Under the pieces are notes generated by a model that saw only the letters and a list, made by a program, of their open reading frames with translations, was not told the origin of the DNA and searched no databases. Of a DNA stretch of 64,000 nt, positions 54,946-63,559 are shown one piece after another. Source of the stretch: a bacterium SCSIO 12643 (GTDB lineage: Bacteria > Bacteroidota > Bacteroidia > Flavobacteriales_G > Salibacteraceae). Each line of letters begins with the position of its first letter. Positions within the stretch are counted from its first letter, which is position 1. The stretch lies in the NCBI GenBank assembly GCA_024398135.1, contig CP073750.1, positions 992,001-1,056,000 on the forward strand, read 5' to 3'. Position numbers and translations under genes: made by a program.

Positions 54946-57561
54946 CTATACTGTCTGTACAATAGCTCTTGCTCCTAACAATGCTTCTTCAATTCCATCC
55001 GCATTTTTACCACCAGCAGTAGCAAAGAACGGTTGTCCACCACCTCCGCCACTGATCTTCTTAGCCAATTCTCTTACGATATTCCCGGCATGTAGCTCTT
55101 TAGATTTTACAACACTATCAGAAATTCCAATCGTTAATGTAGCCTTGTTATCTGATTTTGTTGCAATCACTACAAATGCATTTTCTACTTCATTTCGAAT
55201 TTCATGGACCATCTTTTTTACGTCATCCGTATTGATGTCCAACTCGCGCGCATGGAAGTTAATTCCATTAATGGATTCAAGCTCATCTTTAATATGCTGT
55301 TTGAAATTCTTTGCACGTTCTGTACGGAAAGCATTCATTTCCTTTTCCAGATTACTATTGGATGATAGCAAATCAGAAATCGACTTCTTAATGTCTTTCG
55401 GATTTCTCAACGAAGCCCTTAACGCATCTAAAGTATCAATATTCTGGAAAATATAGTTCTGCGCTTCTTCGCCCGTCACCGCTTCGATTCTTCTTACACC
55501 AGCTGCAATCGCACTTTCAGACACAATTTTAAAGAACCCAATCTCTCCTGTAGACTTTACATGCGTTCCTCCACATAATTCAACCGACTCTCCAAATTTG
55601 ATCACACGAACCATATCACCATACTTCTCTCCGAAAAGCATCATCGCTCCCAATTTCTCAGCTTCGGCAATTGGTAAAGCTCTATTCTCTTCCAATGGAA
55701 TATTCGCCCTCACTTTTGCATTTACCCTCACCTCAATATCTCGAATTTCTTCAGGGGTCATTTTTTGGAAATGAGAAAAGTCAAATCTCAAATACTTCTC
55801 ATTCACCATAGAACCTTTTTGCTCTACATGTGTTCCCAATACTTCTCTCAAAGCATGATGTAAAACATGCGTTGCTGTATGATTCGCTGCTGTAGCTGCT
55901 CTTTTCTTTCCTGCAACAACCGCCTTGAATTTCGCATTTAAATCTTCTGGTAATTCAGTTGTAAAATGGATAATTAGCTTATTCTCCTTTTTGGTATCGA
56001 TGATCTTTACCTTCTTTCCATTGGCTTCAATATATCCCTGATCGCCTACCTGTCCACCTCCTTCTGCATAGAAAGGCGTGATATTAAATACCAGTTGATA
56101 TAAGTCATTTCCTTTTTGATTGACCTTTCTATACTTCGTGATCGATACATCACTTGTGGTATAATCGTAACCAATGAACTCCTCTTCATCATCTTCAATC
56201 AATACCACCCAATCTTCAGCCGTCACTTTCGTTGCCTTTCTGGAACGAGTTCTTTGCTCTTCTAACGCTACATTAAAACCTTCCAGATCCACAATCATTC
56301 CTGCTTCGGCAGCCATCAATTGTGTTAAATCAATAGGGAAACCGAATGTATCGTATAATTCAAATGCAAAATCACCTTTCACCTGATGATGATTCTTTTT
56401 ATACTCTTCAAAACGAACGATTCCTTTAGATAATGTTCTCAAGAATCCTTCCTCTTCTTCTCTGATTACCTTTTGGATCAATACTTTTTGTTTCTCCAAT
56501 TCATCGAACTGATCACCCATTAAATCACTTAGCGTATTTACCAGTTCAGTTAAAATCGGTTTCTCAATTCCTAAAAAGCTATATCCAAAACGAACAGCTC
56601 TTCTTAAAATTCTTCGAATCACATACCCAGCTCCGGTATTAGAAGGTAATTGTCCATCTGCAATAGCAAATGAAACTGCTCTAATATGATCAGCAATTAC
56701 TCTAAACGCAACATCTACACGTGAATCCGTAGCTGTATACTTTTGAGTTGTATGTTTCTCTATTTCTGAAATTAGAGATGTAAAAATATCAGTATCATAA
56801 TTAGATTGTTTAGCCTGTAAAACCATAGCCAAACGCTCTAATCCCATTCCCGTATCAATGTGCTTTTGTGGTAAATCTTTTAATGATTTATCAAACATTC
56901 TGGTGTACTGTATAAAAACCAGGTTCCAAATCTCGATCACCAATGGGTGATCTTTATTCACCAAACTTTTACCATCCAGCTTTGCACGCTCTTCATCAGA
57001 GCGAATATCCACGTGGATTTCAGAACACGGTCCACAAGGACCTGTATCTCCCATTTCCCAGAAGTTGTCCTTTTTATCGAAGCGCATAATTCTATCCGCA
57101 TCTGTATACTTCTTCCAAATCTCTTCTGCCTCAGTGTCCGCAACTGTACCATCTTGTTCATCTCCGCCAAACACAGTAATATACAAACGATCTTTCTCAA
57201 TTTTGTACACATTGGTCAAAAGATCCCATGCCATTTCAATCGCTTCTTGTTTGAAGTAATCTCCAAACGACCAGTTCCCCAACATTTCAAACATGGTATG
57301 GTGATAGGTATCAACACCTACTTCTTCCAAATCATTATGCTTCCCTGATACACGCAAACACTTCTGCGTATCGGCAACACGCAAATGCTTGGCTTCAGAT
57401 TGCCCTAAGAAATACTCCTTAAATTGATTCATTCCGGCATTGGTAAACATCAATGTCGGGTCATCCTTAATAACCATTGGTGCGGAAGGAACTATCTGAT
57501 GTCCCTTACTTTCAAAGTATTCAAAAAACTGCTTTCTAATTTGATTAGAATCCCACTGCAT
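54946..57561 (-). CDS. alaS: Alanyl-tRNA synthetase
   Basis: Class II aminoacyl-tRNA synthetase with editing, 871 residues. The N-terminal catalytic domain shows SAPMVIKDDPTLMFTNAGMN, GDTGPCGPCSEIHVD and GMGLERLAMVLQ. The editing domain has HTATHVLHHALREVLG with the first zinc-binding HxxxH and the CGGTHVKSTGEIG zinc/editing motif. The C-terminal C-Ala domain includes KKISGGGGGQPFFATAGGK. A divergent promoter region separates it from the M23 gene. Confidence 0.98.
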   Translation of the reverse strand: MQWDSNQIRKQFFEYFESKGHQIVPSAPMVIKDDPTLMFTNAGMNQFKEYFLGQSEAKHLRVADTQKCLRVSGKHNDLEEVGVDTYHHTMFEMLGNWSFGDYFKQEAIEMAWDLLTNVYKIEKDRLYITVFGGDEQDGTVADTEAEEIWKKYTDADRIMRFDKKDNFWEMGDTGPCGPCSEIHVDIRSDEERAKLDGKSLVNKDHPLVIEIWNLVFIQYTRMFDKSLKDLPQKHIDTGMGLERLAMVLQAKQSNYDTDIFTSLISEIEKHTTQKYTATDSRVDVAFRVIADHIRAVSFAIADGQLPSNTGAGYVIRRILRRAVRFGYSFLGIEKPILTELVNTLSDLMGDQFDELEKQKVLIQKVIREEEEGFLRTLSKGIVRFEEYKKNHHQVKGDFAFELYDTFGFPIDLTQLMAAEAGMIVDLEGFNVALEEQRTRSRKATKVTAEDWVVLIEDDEEEFIGYDYTTSDVSITKYRKVNQKGNDLYQLVFNITPFYAEGGGQVGDQGYIEANGKKVKIIDTKKENKLIIHFTTELPEDLNAKFKAVVAGKKRAATAANHTATHVLHHALREVLGTHVEQKGSMVNEKYLRFDFSHFQKMTPEEIRDIEVRVNAKVRANIPLEENRALPIAEAEKLGAMMLFGEKYGDMVRVIKFGESVELCGGTHVKSTGEIGFFKIVSESAIAAGVRRIEAVTGEEAQNYIFQNIDTLDALRASLRNPKDIKKSISDLLSSNSNLEKEMNAFRTERAKNFKQHIKDELESINGINFHARELDINTDDVKKMVHEIRNEVENAFVVIATKSDNKATLTIGISDSVVKSKELHAGNIVRELAKKISGGGGGQPFFATAGGKNADGIEEALLGARAIVQTV

Positions 57562-57602
57562 ATCTAAAGTTTAAAAAATGTTAGGCTTTTTAAAAGCGAT
57601 TG

Positions 57603-57610
57603 CAAAAATA
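57603..57610 (-). promoter_or_regulatory. -7 box of alaS
   Basis: TATTTTTG on the minus strand gives a +1 near 57598 and a 37-base leader. It is back to back with the M23 gene box 12 bases away. Confidence 0.45.
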
Positions 57611-57621
57611 GATTAATTCCT

Positions 57622-57629
57622 TAATTTTG
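57622..57629 (+). promoter_or_regulatory. -7 box of the M23 peptidase gene
   Basis: TAATTTTG gives a predicted +1 near 57634 and a 24-base leader before ATG 57658. Confidence 0.45.
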
Positions 57630-57657
57630 CGCTTTCAATTTTTCCCGAAAAATAGAT

Positions 57658-58629
57658 ATGTCAAATACAAAATATAGGTACAATCCAGGAACGTTAAGTT
57701 ACGAACGTGAGGAAACTTCAATGAAGTCTAAAGTCTTAAGAACTCTAGGTTTTTTAGCAACTGGGATTGTATTTGGAGGCATCTTTCTTGTCACATTCCT
57801 TTACTTTATTGATTCTCCAAAGGAAAAGGAATTAATCAGAGAAAATGAACAATGGAAATTGCAATACTCCATTTTAAATAAAAGAGTTGCAGATATGGAA
57901 AAAGTTTTGACCAACATCGAAGATCGTGATGACAATATTTATCGTGTGATTTTTGAAGCAGAACCCATCCATGATAATGTTCGAAAAGCTGGATTCGGTG
58001 GTTCTGATAGATATAAAGGTTTAATGGGCTTTAATAACTCAGAGCAAATTATGAAAACCACCAAAAATCTGGATATTCTATCCAAGAGAGTTTATATCCA
58101 ATCCAAATCTTTGGATGATGTATACCAGATGGCTAGAAATAAAGAAAAAATGTTAGCCTCAATTCCAGCAATTATGCCTGTTGCGAAAGAAAATCTTACC
58201 CGAATTGCTTCAGGATATGGAATGAGAATCCATCCGGTATTTAAAGTTCGTAAAATGCATACGGGAATGGATTTTACCGCTCCTACCGGAACCGAAATTC
58301 ACTCAACTGGCGATGGTAAAGTCGTAAAAGTGGTTAGTGAAAGACGCGGATATGGAAAACAAGTGGTTATTGACCATGGATATGGTTATAGAACCAGATA
58401 CGCACATTTAAGTAAGTTCAATGTACGTGTGGGACAAAAAATTAAACGTGGAGATGTTATTGGATATGTGGGTAACACAGGAACTTCAACTGGTCCACAC
58501 TTACATTATGAGGTTGAAAAGAATGGAGCGAAGATTAACCCAGCAAATTTCTATTCTAATGACCTTACTCCTGAAGAGTATGAATTAATGCTAGAGTTGT
58601 CTTCTAGAGCAAATCAATCTTTCGACTAA
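57658..58629 (+). CDS. M23 family peptidoglycan endopeptidase
   Basis: A 323-residue inner-membrane-anchored protein. The N-terminal cytosolic tail is followed by one transmembrane helix (about residues 29-50), a coiled coil (about 55-90) and a C-terminal LytM domain. The zinc site is complete: H201 and D205 in MHTGMDFTAPTG, plus H281 and H283 in STGPHLHYEVE, so it should be a genuine metallo-endopeptidase and not an EnvC-type degenerate activator. It probably trims peptidoglycan cross-links. The stop overlaps the start of the MerR gene as TAATG. Confidence 0.93.
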   Translation: MSNTKYRYNPGTLSYEREETSMKSKVLRTLGFLATGIVFGGIFLVTFLYFIDSPKEKELIRENEQWKLQYSILNKRVADMEKVLTNIEDRDDNIYRVIFEAEPIHDNVRKAGFGGSDRYKGLMGFNNSEQIMKTTKNLDILSKRVYIQSKSLDDVYQMARNKEKMLASIPAIMPVAKENLTRIASGYGMRIHPVFKVRKMHTGMDFTAPTGTEIHSTGDGKVVKVVSERRGYGKQVVIDHGYGYRTRYAHLSKFNVRVGQKIKRGDVIGYVGNTGTSTGPHLHYEVEKNGAKINPANFYSNDLTPEEYELMLELSSRANQSFD

Positions 58630-58967
58630 TGTCTTTAAAGAAACAACCTGTGCAAAAAATGTTCTACACCATTGGTGAAGTTGCAGGTATGTTTAATGAA
58701 AACACATCTCTGATTCGTTATTGGGAAAAAGAGTTTGATATCATCAAACCCAAAAAGAATAAAAAGGGAAATAGACTATTCACTCCTCAAGATGTTGAGA
58801 ATCTAAAAATCATTCACCATCTGGTAAAGGAACGTGGGTTTACTTTGGATGGGGCAAAAAAGAAAATGCGGGAGAATAAACAAGATGTGATCAACGAAAA
58901 GGAAATCATCGATCACCTACTTGAAATCAAATCTTTTTTGCTGGATCTTAAAAAGTCTATTGACTAA
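58629..58967 (+). CDS. MerR family transcriptional regulator
   Basis: A 112-residue DNA-binding protein with the winged helix of the MerR family: FYTIGEVAGMFNENTSLIRY, then WEKEFDIIKPKKNKKGNRLF and VENLKIIHHLVKERGFTLDG. The short C-terminal helix (EIIDHLLEIKSFLLDLKKS) suits dimerisation and has no effector domain and no cysteine, so metal sensing is unlikely. It is translationally coupled to the M23 gene; its last four bases overlap the converging rfaD. Confidence 0.9.
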   Translation: MSLKKQPVQKMFYTIGEVAGMFNENTSLIRYWEKEFDIIKPKKNKKGNRLFTPQDVENLKIIHHLVKERGFTLDGAKKKMRENKQDVINEKEIIDHLLEIKSFLLDLKKSID

Positions 58968-59929
58968 TAATAAGCATGCGGTACAAGGTAGTTCTGAACA
59001 TAATCCTTGATGGCATCTTCTAATTCCATAAAAGTCTTATCGTAACCTACTTCGCGAATTTTATCCATTTTCGCTTCAGTGAAGTATTGATACTTATCGC
59101 GTATATCCTCAGGAGTAGGAATAAAGCTAATCTTTGGTTCTAAATTCAGTGCCTTAAATGTAGCTGCAGCTAAATCATAAAAAGTTCTTGATTTTCCTGT
59201 ACCCAAATTATATAGTCCGGAATGATTTCTATTTTCCATATGAAACATCAAAACATCTAAAGCATCTTTCACATAAACAAAGTCTCTTATTTGCTCTCCA
59301 TCTTTATAATCTGGATGGTGTGAAGCGAATAACTTCATGGCACCGGTTTTTTGAATTTGATTGAATGTATGGAAGACGACAGATGCCATTCTCCCCTTAT
59401 GGAATTCGTTTGGACCAAAAACATTAAAGAACTTAACACCCACCCAGTGATAAGGTTTTTGTTCCTGCTCTAATGCCCATTTATCAAAATCATTTTTGGA
59501 ATCACCATATGGATTTAGTGGTTTCAACTTATATGCAAGTTCATCTTGATCTTCATAACCATACTCCCCCATCCCATATGTAGCAGCTGATGAAGCATAA
59601 ACCAATGGCAAACCATATTTAACACATTGTTGCCAAATCTTTTTGGTGTAGTTCAAATTCAATCGATTGAATAAATCTACATCAAATTCGGTAGTATCCG
59701 TTCGCGCACCTAAATGGAAAATAAATTCGGTTAATCTATGGTTTTCGTCTAACCAATTATGAAAATCATCTCTATGGACCTTTTGAACAAAGGTCTTTCC
59801 TTCTAAATTCTTATTCTTATCCTCGCGAGAAAAATCATCCACAACAACGATATCTTTATATCCATCCTGGTTCAATCTACTCACCAACGCACTTGCAATA
59901 AATCCTGCTGCACCTGTTACTACTATCAT
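58964..59929 (-). CDS. rfaD: ADP-glyceromanno-heptose 6-epimerase
   Basis: Last step of ADP-L-glycero-D-manno-heptose synthesis for the lipopolysaccharide core. From ATG 59929 the protein has 321 residues starting MIVVTGAAGFIASALVSRLN, with the NADP-binding glycine motif. A longer reading from 59992 adds 21 residues and would cross the TATCTTTG promoter box. Other features: FHLGARTDTTEFD, catalytic S/T and Y/K in YASSAATYG and NPYGDSKNDFDKW, and FFNVFGPNEFHKGRMASVVF, the RfaD signature. Close SDR epimerases exist, but this last motif is specific. Confidence 0.92.
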   Translation of the reverse strand: MIVVTGAAGFIASALVSRLNQDGYKDIVVVDDFSREDKNKNLEGKTFVQKVHRDDFHNWLDENHRLTEFIFHLGARTDTTEFDVDLFNRLNLNYTKKIWQQCVKYGLPLVYASSAATYGMGEYGYEDQDELAYKLKPLNPYGDSKNDFDKWALEQEQKPYHWVGVKFFNVFGPNEFHKGRMASVVFHTFNQIQKTGAMKLFASHHPDYKDGEQIRDFVYVKDALDVLMFHMENRNHSGLYNLGTGKSRTFYDLAAATFKALNLEPKISFIPTPEDIRDKYQYFTEAKMDKIREVGYDKTFMELEDAIKDYVQNYLVPHAYY

Positions 59930-59944
59930 AAACAAAAATTTGGG

Positions 59945-59952
59945 CAAAGATA
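59945..59952 (-). promoter_or_regulatory. -7 box of rfaD
   Basis: TATCTTTG on the minus strand gives a +1 near 59940 and an 11-base leader. It supports the start at 59929. Confidence 0.45.
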
Positions 59953-60007
59953 TATGAGCACTCTTATTCCTCCACATATTTCCGCTAGTCAATAGTCAAA
60001 TTTCATA

Positions 60008-60015
60008 TACATTTG
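60008..60015 (+). promoter_or_regulatory. -7 box of fabD
   Basis: TACATTTG gives a +1 near 60020 and a 31-base leader before ATG 60051. It is divergent from the rfaD box. No clear TTG at -33. Confidence 0.45.
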
Positions 60016-60050
60016 CCCTTCATATTTATAAACGGTTTATACAATACTAT

Positions 60051-60932
60051 ATGAAAGGATATGTTTTTCCTGGACAAGGAGCTCAATTTACGGGTATGGG
60101 ACTTGACCTATACGAGAACTCTGATGTTGCAAAAGAATTATTTCATCAAGCCAATGATATTTTAGGTTTTGAGATTTCGAAAGTGATGTTTGAAGGTTCT
60201 GCTGATGAACTAAAACAAACGAAGGTTACGCAACCTGCAGTCTTTCTACATTCCGTAATCTTAGCTAAGCTTTTAGGTGAAGATTTCAAACCAGATATGG
60301 TTGCCGGACATAGTTTAGGAGAGTTTTCTGCGCTTGTTGCTGCTGGAGGCTTATCTTTCGAAAATGGATTAAAATTAGTCTCAAAAAGAGCTTTAGCCAT
60401 GCAAAAAGCATGTGAAATTAAACCTTCAACAATGGCTGCTATTATTGGTCTGGAAGATGATATTATTGAAAACACATGTAAAGAAGTAGAAGGCGTTGTT
60501 GTTCCTGCTAACTATAACTCACCAGGTCAACTGGTTATTTCAGGTGAAGTTGATGCCATCAATACCACTTGTGAGAAATTAAGTGCTGCTGGCGCAAAAC
60601 GTGCTATGGTTTTACCGGTAGGAGGAGCATTCCATTCACCATTAATGTCTCCGGCAAAAGATGAATTAAAGGAGGCGATTGAAAGCGTTACAATTAGCAA
60701 ACCAGTTTGTCCAATATACCAGAACGTAACAGCAATTGGAGAAACAGATCCATCTGTAATCAAACAAAACTTAATTGATCAATTAACAGCTCCTGTTTTA
60801 TGGACTAAAATTGAGAATCAAATGATTGCCGATGGTATGTCTGAACTTACTGAAGTTGGTCCGGGGAAAGTACTACAAGGATTAATCAAAAAAATTGATA
60901 GACGTTTCCCTACATCAAGTGCGTCTATTTAA
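60051..60932 (+). CDS. fabD: Malonyl-CoA:ACP transacylase
   Basis: Loads malonyl groups onto acyl carrier protein for fatty-acid synthesis. The 293 residues show the oxyanion loop FPGQGAQFTGMG, the nucleophile S88 in GHSLGEFSAL, the carboxylate-binding R113 in LVSKRALAMQ, and catalytic H195 in GGAFHSPLM. These four together mark a malonyl-specific enzyme. It is a single-gene unit ended by its own terminator. Confidence 0.97.
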   Translation: MKGYVFPGQGAQFTGMGLDLYENSDVAKELFHQANDILGFEISKVMFEGSADELKQTKVTQPAVFLHSVILAKLLGEDFKPDMVAGHSLGEFSALVAAGGLSFENGLKLVSKRALAMQKACEIKPSTMAAIIGLEDDIIENTCKEVEGVVVPANYNSPGQLVISGEVDAINTTCEKLSAAGAKRAMVLPVGGAFHSPLMSPAKDELKEAIESVTISKPVCPIYQNVTAIGETDPSVIKQNLIDQLTAPVLWTKIENQMIADGMSELTEVGPGKVLQGLIKKIDRRFPTSSASI

Positions 60933-60945
60933 TGACTAAATAACT

Positions 60946-60978
60946 GGATCGCCAAGTAATTTTGGCGATCCAATTTTT
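60946..60978 (+). terminator. Intrinsic terminator of fabD
   Basis: GGATCGCCAA (60946-60955) pairs perfectly with TTGGCGATCC (60962-60971) around loop GTAATT, followed by a T-run (60974-60978). Confidence 0.88.
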
Positions 60979-61393
60979 ACACGTTTATACAAGGATTCTC
61001 TCTTTTTTCGCCATTCAATTCTTTGGCCCACTTTGCTTCCGCATCTTTATCATACTTTACAAACATCGTTAACCAAATCGATCTGGATAACCTAAAAATA
61101 AATGGAGTAAATACAATTAAAGAGCCTATTCCAAGAATAAAATATAGGCCAACAGCAAAATCGTCCAGTAATACTTCCATAGCTACATACACCGCTGTTA
61201 AATACGCAACGCTTAACCCATATCCAACATACATTGCTCCGTAGAAAAAACCGGGTTCCATATTAAATTTCAACCCGCAGCTATCACAATGCTCTGGCAT
61301 TAAAAATAACTTCTTAAAATTATACGGATTTGTAGAACAGAATATATCCGATTTTCTACATCGTGGACACTTACCTTTAATGATTGATTTCAT
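60977..61393 (-). CDS. DUF983 zinc-ribbon membrane protein
   Basis: A 138-residue protein. The N-terminal zinc ribbon is made of CPRCRKSDIFCS and CDSCGLKF (two CxxC pairs about 23 residues apart). Two or three transmembrane helices follow (MYVGYGLSVAYLTAVYVAME and VGLYFILGIGSLIVFTPFIF). DUF983 is common in Bacteroidota and alphaproteobacteria, where it often lies near cytochrome oxidase genes; no such genes are near here. Function unknown. Confidence 0.88.
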   Translation of the reverse strand: MKSIIKGKCPRCRKSDIFCSTNPYNFKKLFLMPEHCDSCGLKFNMEPGFFYGAMYVGYGLSVAYLTAVYVAMEVLLDDFAVGLYFILGIGSLIVFTPFIFRLSRSIWLTMFVKYDKDAEAKWAKELNGEKRENPCINV

Positions 61394-61407
61394 TCAACAA
61401 ATTTGTA

Positions 61408-62085
61408 TTAAAATTCCTGACCTCCATTCATCATTCTCGCATGAAAATAGCGCATGGTTTCACTATGGATTTTATGACCTCCATCAAAAGTATGATAATC
61501 AAACTCTACTCCCTTATCGCTATAATCTATGATAAAGTTATCTACTCTATCAGAATCTATATATTCATCATCTGAACCTATCACCAATTTAATATTAGAT
61601 TCATTCACCTTTCTTAAATTTTGATTGTTCTCAAGAACTTCCTGAGGTAAATCCGTACCCCAGGCGATCAACATATCAATAGACCTATCCAATTGACTAA
61701 CCCATCTGAATGCAGTAGGACCACCTTGTGAAAACCCTACCACTCCTATTTTACTTTCAGTAGATAGTCCCTGATCAAACAAGGTCTCTAAAACACTATT
61801 AAGATATTGAGTGTTATTCTGAATATCAGCATCACGTAAATCCGAAGTCATCCAGTTCGCTGATATTTGATTTCGAGTTCCTCTCTTGTAATAACGATGT
61901 GTTCCTTCTGGAGCAACAATCAACGTATTCTCGTCAGAGATACCATCAAAGTTTTTTATAAAATCTTCCGCAAGCATTCCATATCCATGAAATACAAACC
62001 AAACAACCTTAACCTTATCCGAAATTTGACCGTTGAGATAATATCTGGCAGAAGTAGTAATATCGATTTGATGCTCCTTAGACAT
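61408..62085 (-). CDS. Alpha/beta-hydrolase, phospholipase/carboxylesterase type
   Basis: A 225-residue cytosolic serine hydrolase. The nucleophile elbow is GFSQGG with S119, and the acid and His follow in VIGSDDEYID and DGGHKIHSE. The overall layout (oxyanion strand VVWFVFHGYG, then LIVAPEGTHRYYKRG) matches the YpfH/carboxylesterase group. The first base of its ATG overlaps the thiolase stop codon, so the pair is co-translated; a thioester or acyl-ester substrate linked to the thiolase step is possible but only inferred. Confidence 0.85.
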   Translation of the reverse strand: MSKEHQIDITTSARYYLNGQISDKVKVVWFVFHGYGMLAEDFIKNFDGISDENTLIVAPEGTHRYYKRGTRNQISANWMTSDLRDADIQNNTQYLNSVLETLFDQGLSTESKIGVVGFSQGGPTAFRWVSQLDRSIDMLIAWGTDLPQEVLENNQNLRKVNESNIKLVIGSDDEYIDSDRVDNFIIDYSDKGVEFDYHTFDGGHKIHSETMRYFHARMMNGGQEF

Positions 62086-63287
62086 TATACTCTTTCAATA
62101 ATTACCGCATAACCTTGACCTACACCAATACACATCGTACATAATGCATATCGCTTATTTTGTCTTTCCAACTCCAATGCGGCAGCATAAACAATTCGCG
62201 TTCCTGTCACACCAAGAGGATGTCCGATTGCGATCGCACCTCCATTAGGATTAATTCTTGGATCGTTATCCTCCAATCCCATTTTTCTAGTACATGCTAA
62301 AACTTGCGCTGCAAACGCCTCGTTTAATTCTATGATGTCCATATCGTCCATAGTTAGCCCTGCCTTTTTCAAAGCAATTTCACTAGCATATACAGGACCT
62401 ATCCCCATATATCTTGGCTCGACTCCTGCAACTCCAGATGCTACAATTCTCGCCTTCGGAGTAAGGTTATATTGCTTAACACCATTCTCAGAAGCTATTA
62501 AAGTCGCAGCTGCCCCATCATTCAACCCTGATGAATTTCCAGCGGTTACACTACCATCTTTCTTAAAGGCTGGTCTCAACTTGGCTAAAACTTCAAGATT
62601 AGTTTTAGGTTTAATAAATTCATCCTCTGAAAAAATAATATCCTCCTTTTTTCTTTGAGGTATTGAAACTGATATAATCTCATCTTTTAAAACACCCGTT
62701 TCGCGTGCTTTAGTCGCCTTCATATGAGAATTATATGCAAACAAATCTTGATCTTCACGGTTAATATTATACAATTCTGCAAGATTCTCTGCTGTCTGCC
62801 CCATACCATCTACACCATATAAATCCTTCATTTTAGGATTGATAAATCTCCATCCAAAACTAGAATCATGCATTTCCGCATCTCGACCAAAAGGTTTAGA
62901 AACCTTAGAAATCACCCAGGGACCTCTGGTCATATTTTCAATTCCACCAGAAATAAAAAGATCTCCATCTAAATTATTTATGGCTCTCTGTGCATGAACA
63001 ATAGCTGACATCCCTGAAGCACATAATCTATTAACCGTTTCTCCTGGAACTTTCCAAGGTAATCCGGCAAGTAATAAAGACATTCTGGCTACATTTCTAT
63101 TATCATCTCCAGCCTGGTTTGCACATCCCATGATCACATCGGAGATGGCATTTACATCTATATTAGGGTTTCTATTAATAAGTTCTGAAATCACCAACGC
63201 TCCTAAGTCATCAGCTCTTACTGTAGATAATGAGCCTCCAAAATTACCTATAGGGGTTCTAATTCCGTCTATTATAAAGCTTTCCAT
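62085..63287 (-). CDS. Thiolase, 3-oxoadipyl-CoA/acetyl-CoA acyltransferase type
   Basis: Cleaves 3-oxoacyl-CoA with CoA (or condenses two acyl-CoAs). The 400 residues carry the nucleophile C89 (VNRLCASGMSA), H356 (IGHPLGVTGTRI) and base C386 (CTMCIGVGQGYAV). The stretch IMGCANQAGDDNRNVARMSL and the MGQTAENLAELYNI segment resemble the PcaF/PaaJ subgroup, so 3-oxoadipyl-CoA thiolase is the best guess; a general FadA-type role cannot be excluded because no other phenylacetate or protocatechuate genes are in the window. It lies directly downstream of the rRNA operon terminator in the same direction. Confidence 0.9.
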   Translation of the reverse strand: MESFIIDGIRTPIGNFGGSLSTVRADDLGALVISELINRNPNIDVNAISDVIMGCANQAGDDNRNVARMSLLLAGLPWKVPGETVNRLCASGMSAIVHAQRAINNLDGDLFISGGIENMTRGPWVISKVSKPFGRDAEMHDSSFGWRFINPKMKDLYGVDGMGQTAENLAELYNINREDQDLFAYNSHMKATKARETGVLKDEIISVSIPQRKKEDIIFSEDEFIKPKTNLEVLAKLRPAFKKDGSVTAGNSSGLNDGAAATLIASENGVKQYNLTPKARIVASGVAGVEPRYMGIGPVYASEIALKKAGLTMDDMDIIELNEAFAAQVLACTRKMGLEDNDPRINPNGGAIAIGHPLGVTGTRIVYAAALELERQNKRYALCTMCIGVGQGYAVIIERV

Positions 63288-63344
63288 ATTCTTTCAATAA
63301 TATATAATACACGAACAATTTTACAACAAGAAGTTGGTATAGGC

Positions 63345-63383
63345 ACAAAAAAAAAGGTGTCAATTTATAAAAATTGACACCTT
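63345..63383 (-). terminator. Terminator of the rRNA operon
   Basis: AAGGTGTCAATTT (63354-63366) pairs perfectly with AAATTGACACCTT (63371-63383) around a 4-base loop. On the minus strand it is followed by an unbroken T-run (complement of 63345-63355). It lies a few bases past the 5S end. Confidence 0.92.
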
Positions 63384-63390
63384 CTGAAAA

Positions 63391-63499
63391 TTGGCAACGA
63401 CATACTCTCCCGCCTATTACAGCAGTACCATCTGCGCTGGTGGGCTTAACTTCTCTGTTCGGAATGGAAAGAGGTGATCCCCACCGCTATAGTCACCAT
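63391..63499 (-). rRNA. rrf: 5S ribosomal RNA
   Basis: About 109 bases on the minus strand. The 5' end TGGTGAC pairs with the 3' end GTTGCCA (helix I), and the interior holds the conserved CCATTCCGAACAGAGAAGTT, then AAGCCCACCAGCGC and GGCGGGAGAGTATG. The ends are set by helix I and may be off by one or two bases. It is separated from 23S by about 60 bases with no tRNA. Confidence 0.92.
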
Positions 63500-63559
63500 A
63501 AACTATTCAATATTTTCGAAATTTTGAAGATAGACTTAATAACTTATACATCATCTCGG

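Noticed and set aside
54914-55456. 180-codon open frame on the plus strand
   Set aside because: It is antisense to the C-terminal part of alaS and reads as low-complexity Ser/Phe/Ala sequence; no start signal and no family.
59930-59992. N-terminal extension of rfaD to 59992
   Set aside because: It would put a 21-residue tail before the invariant GAAGFI nucleotide-binding start and would overlap the TATCTTTG promoter box.
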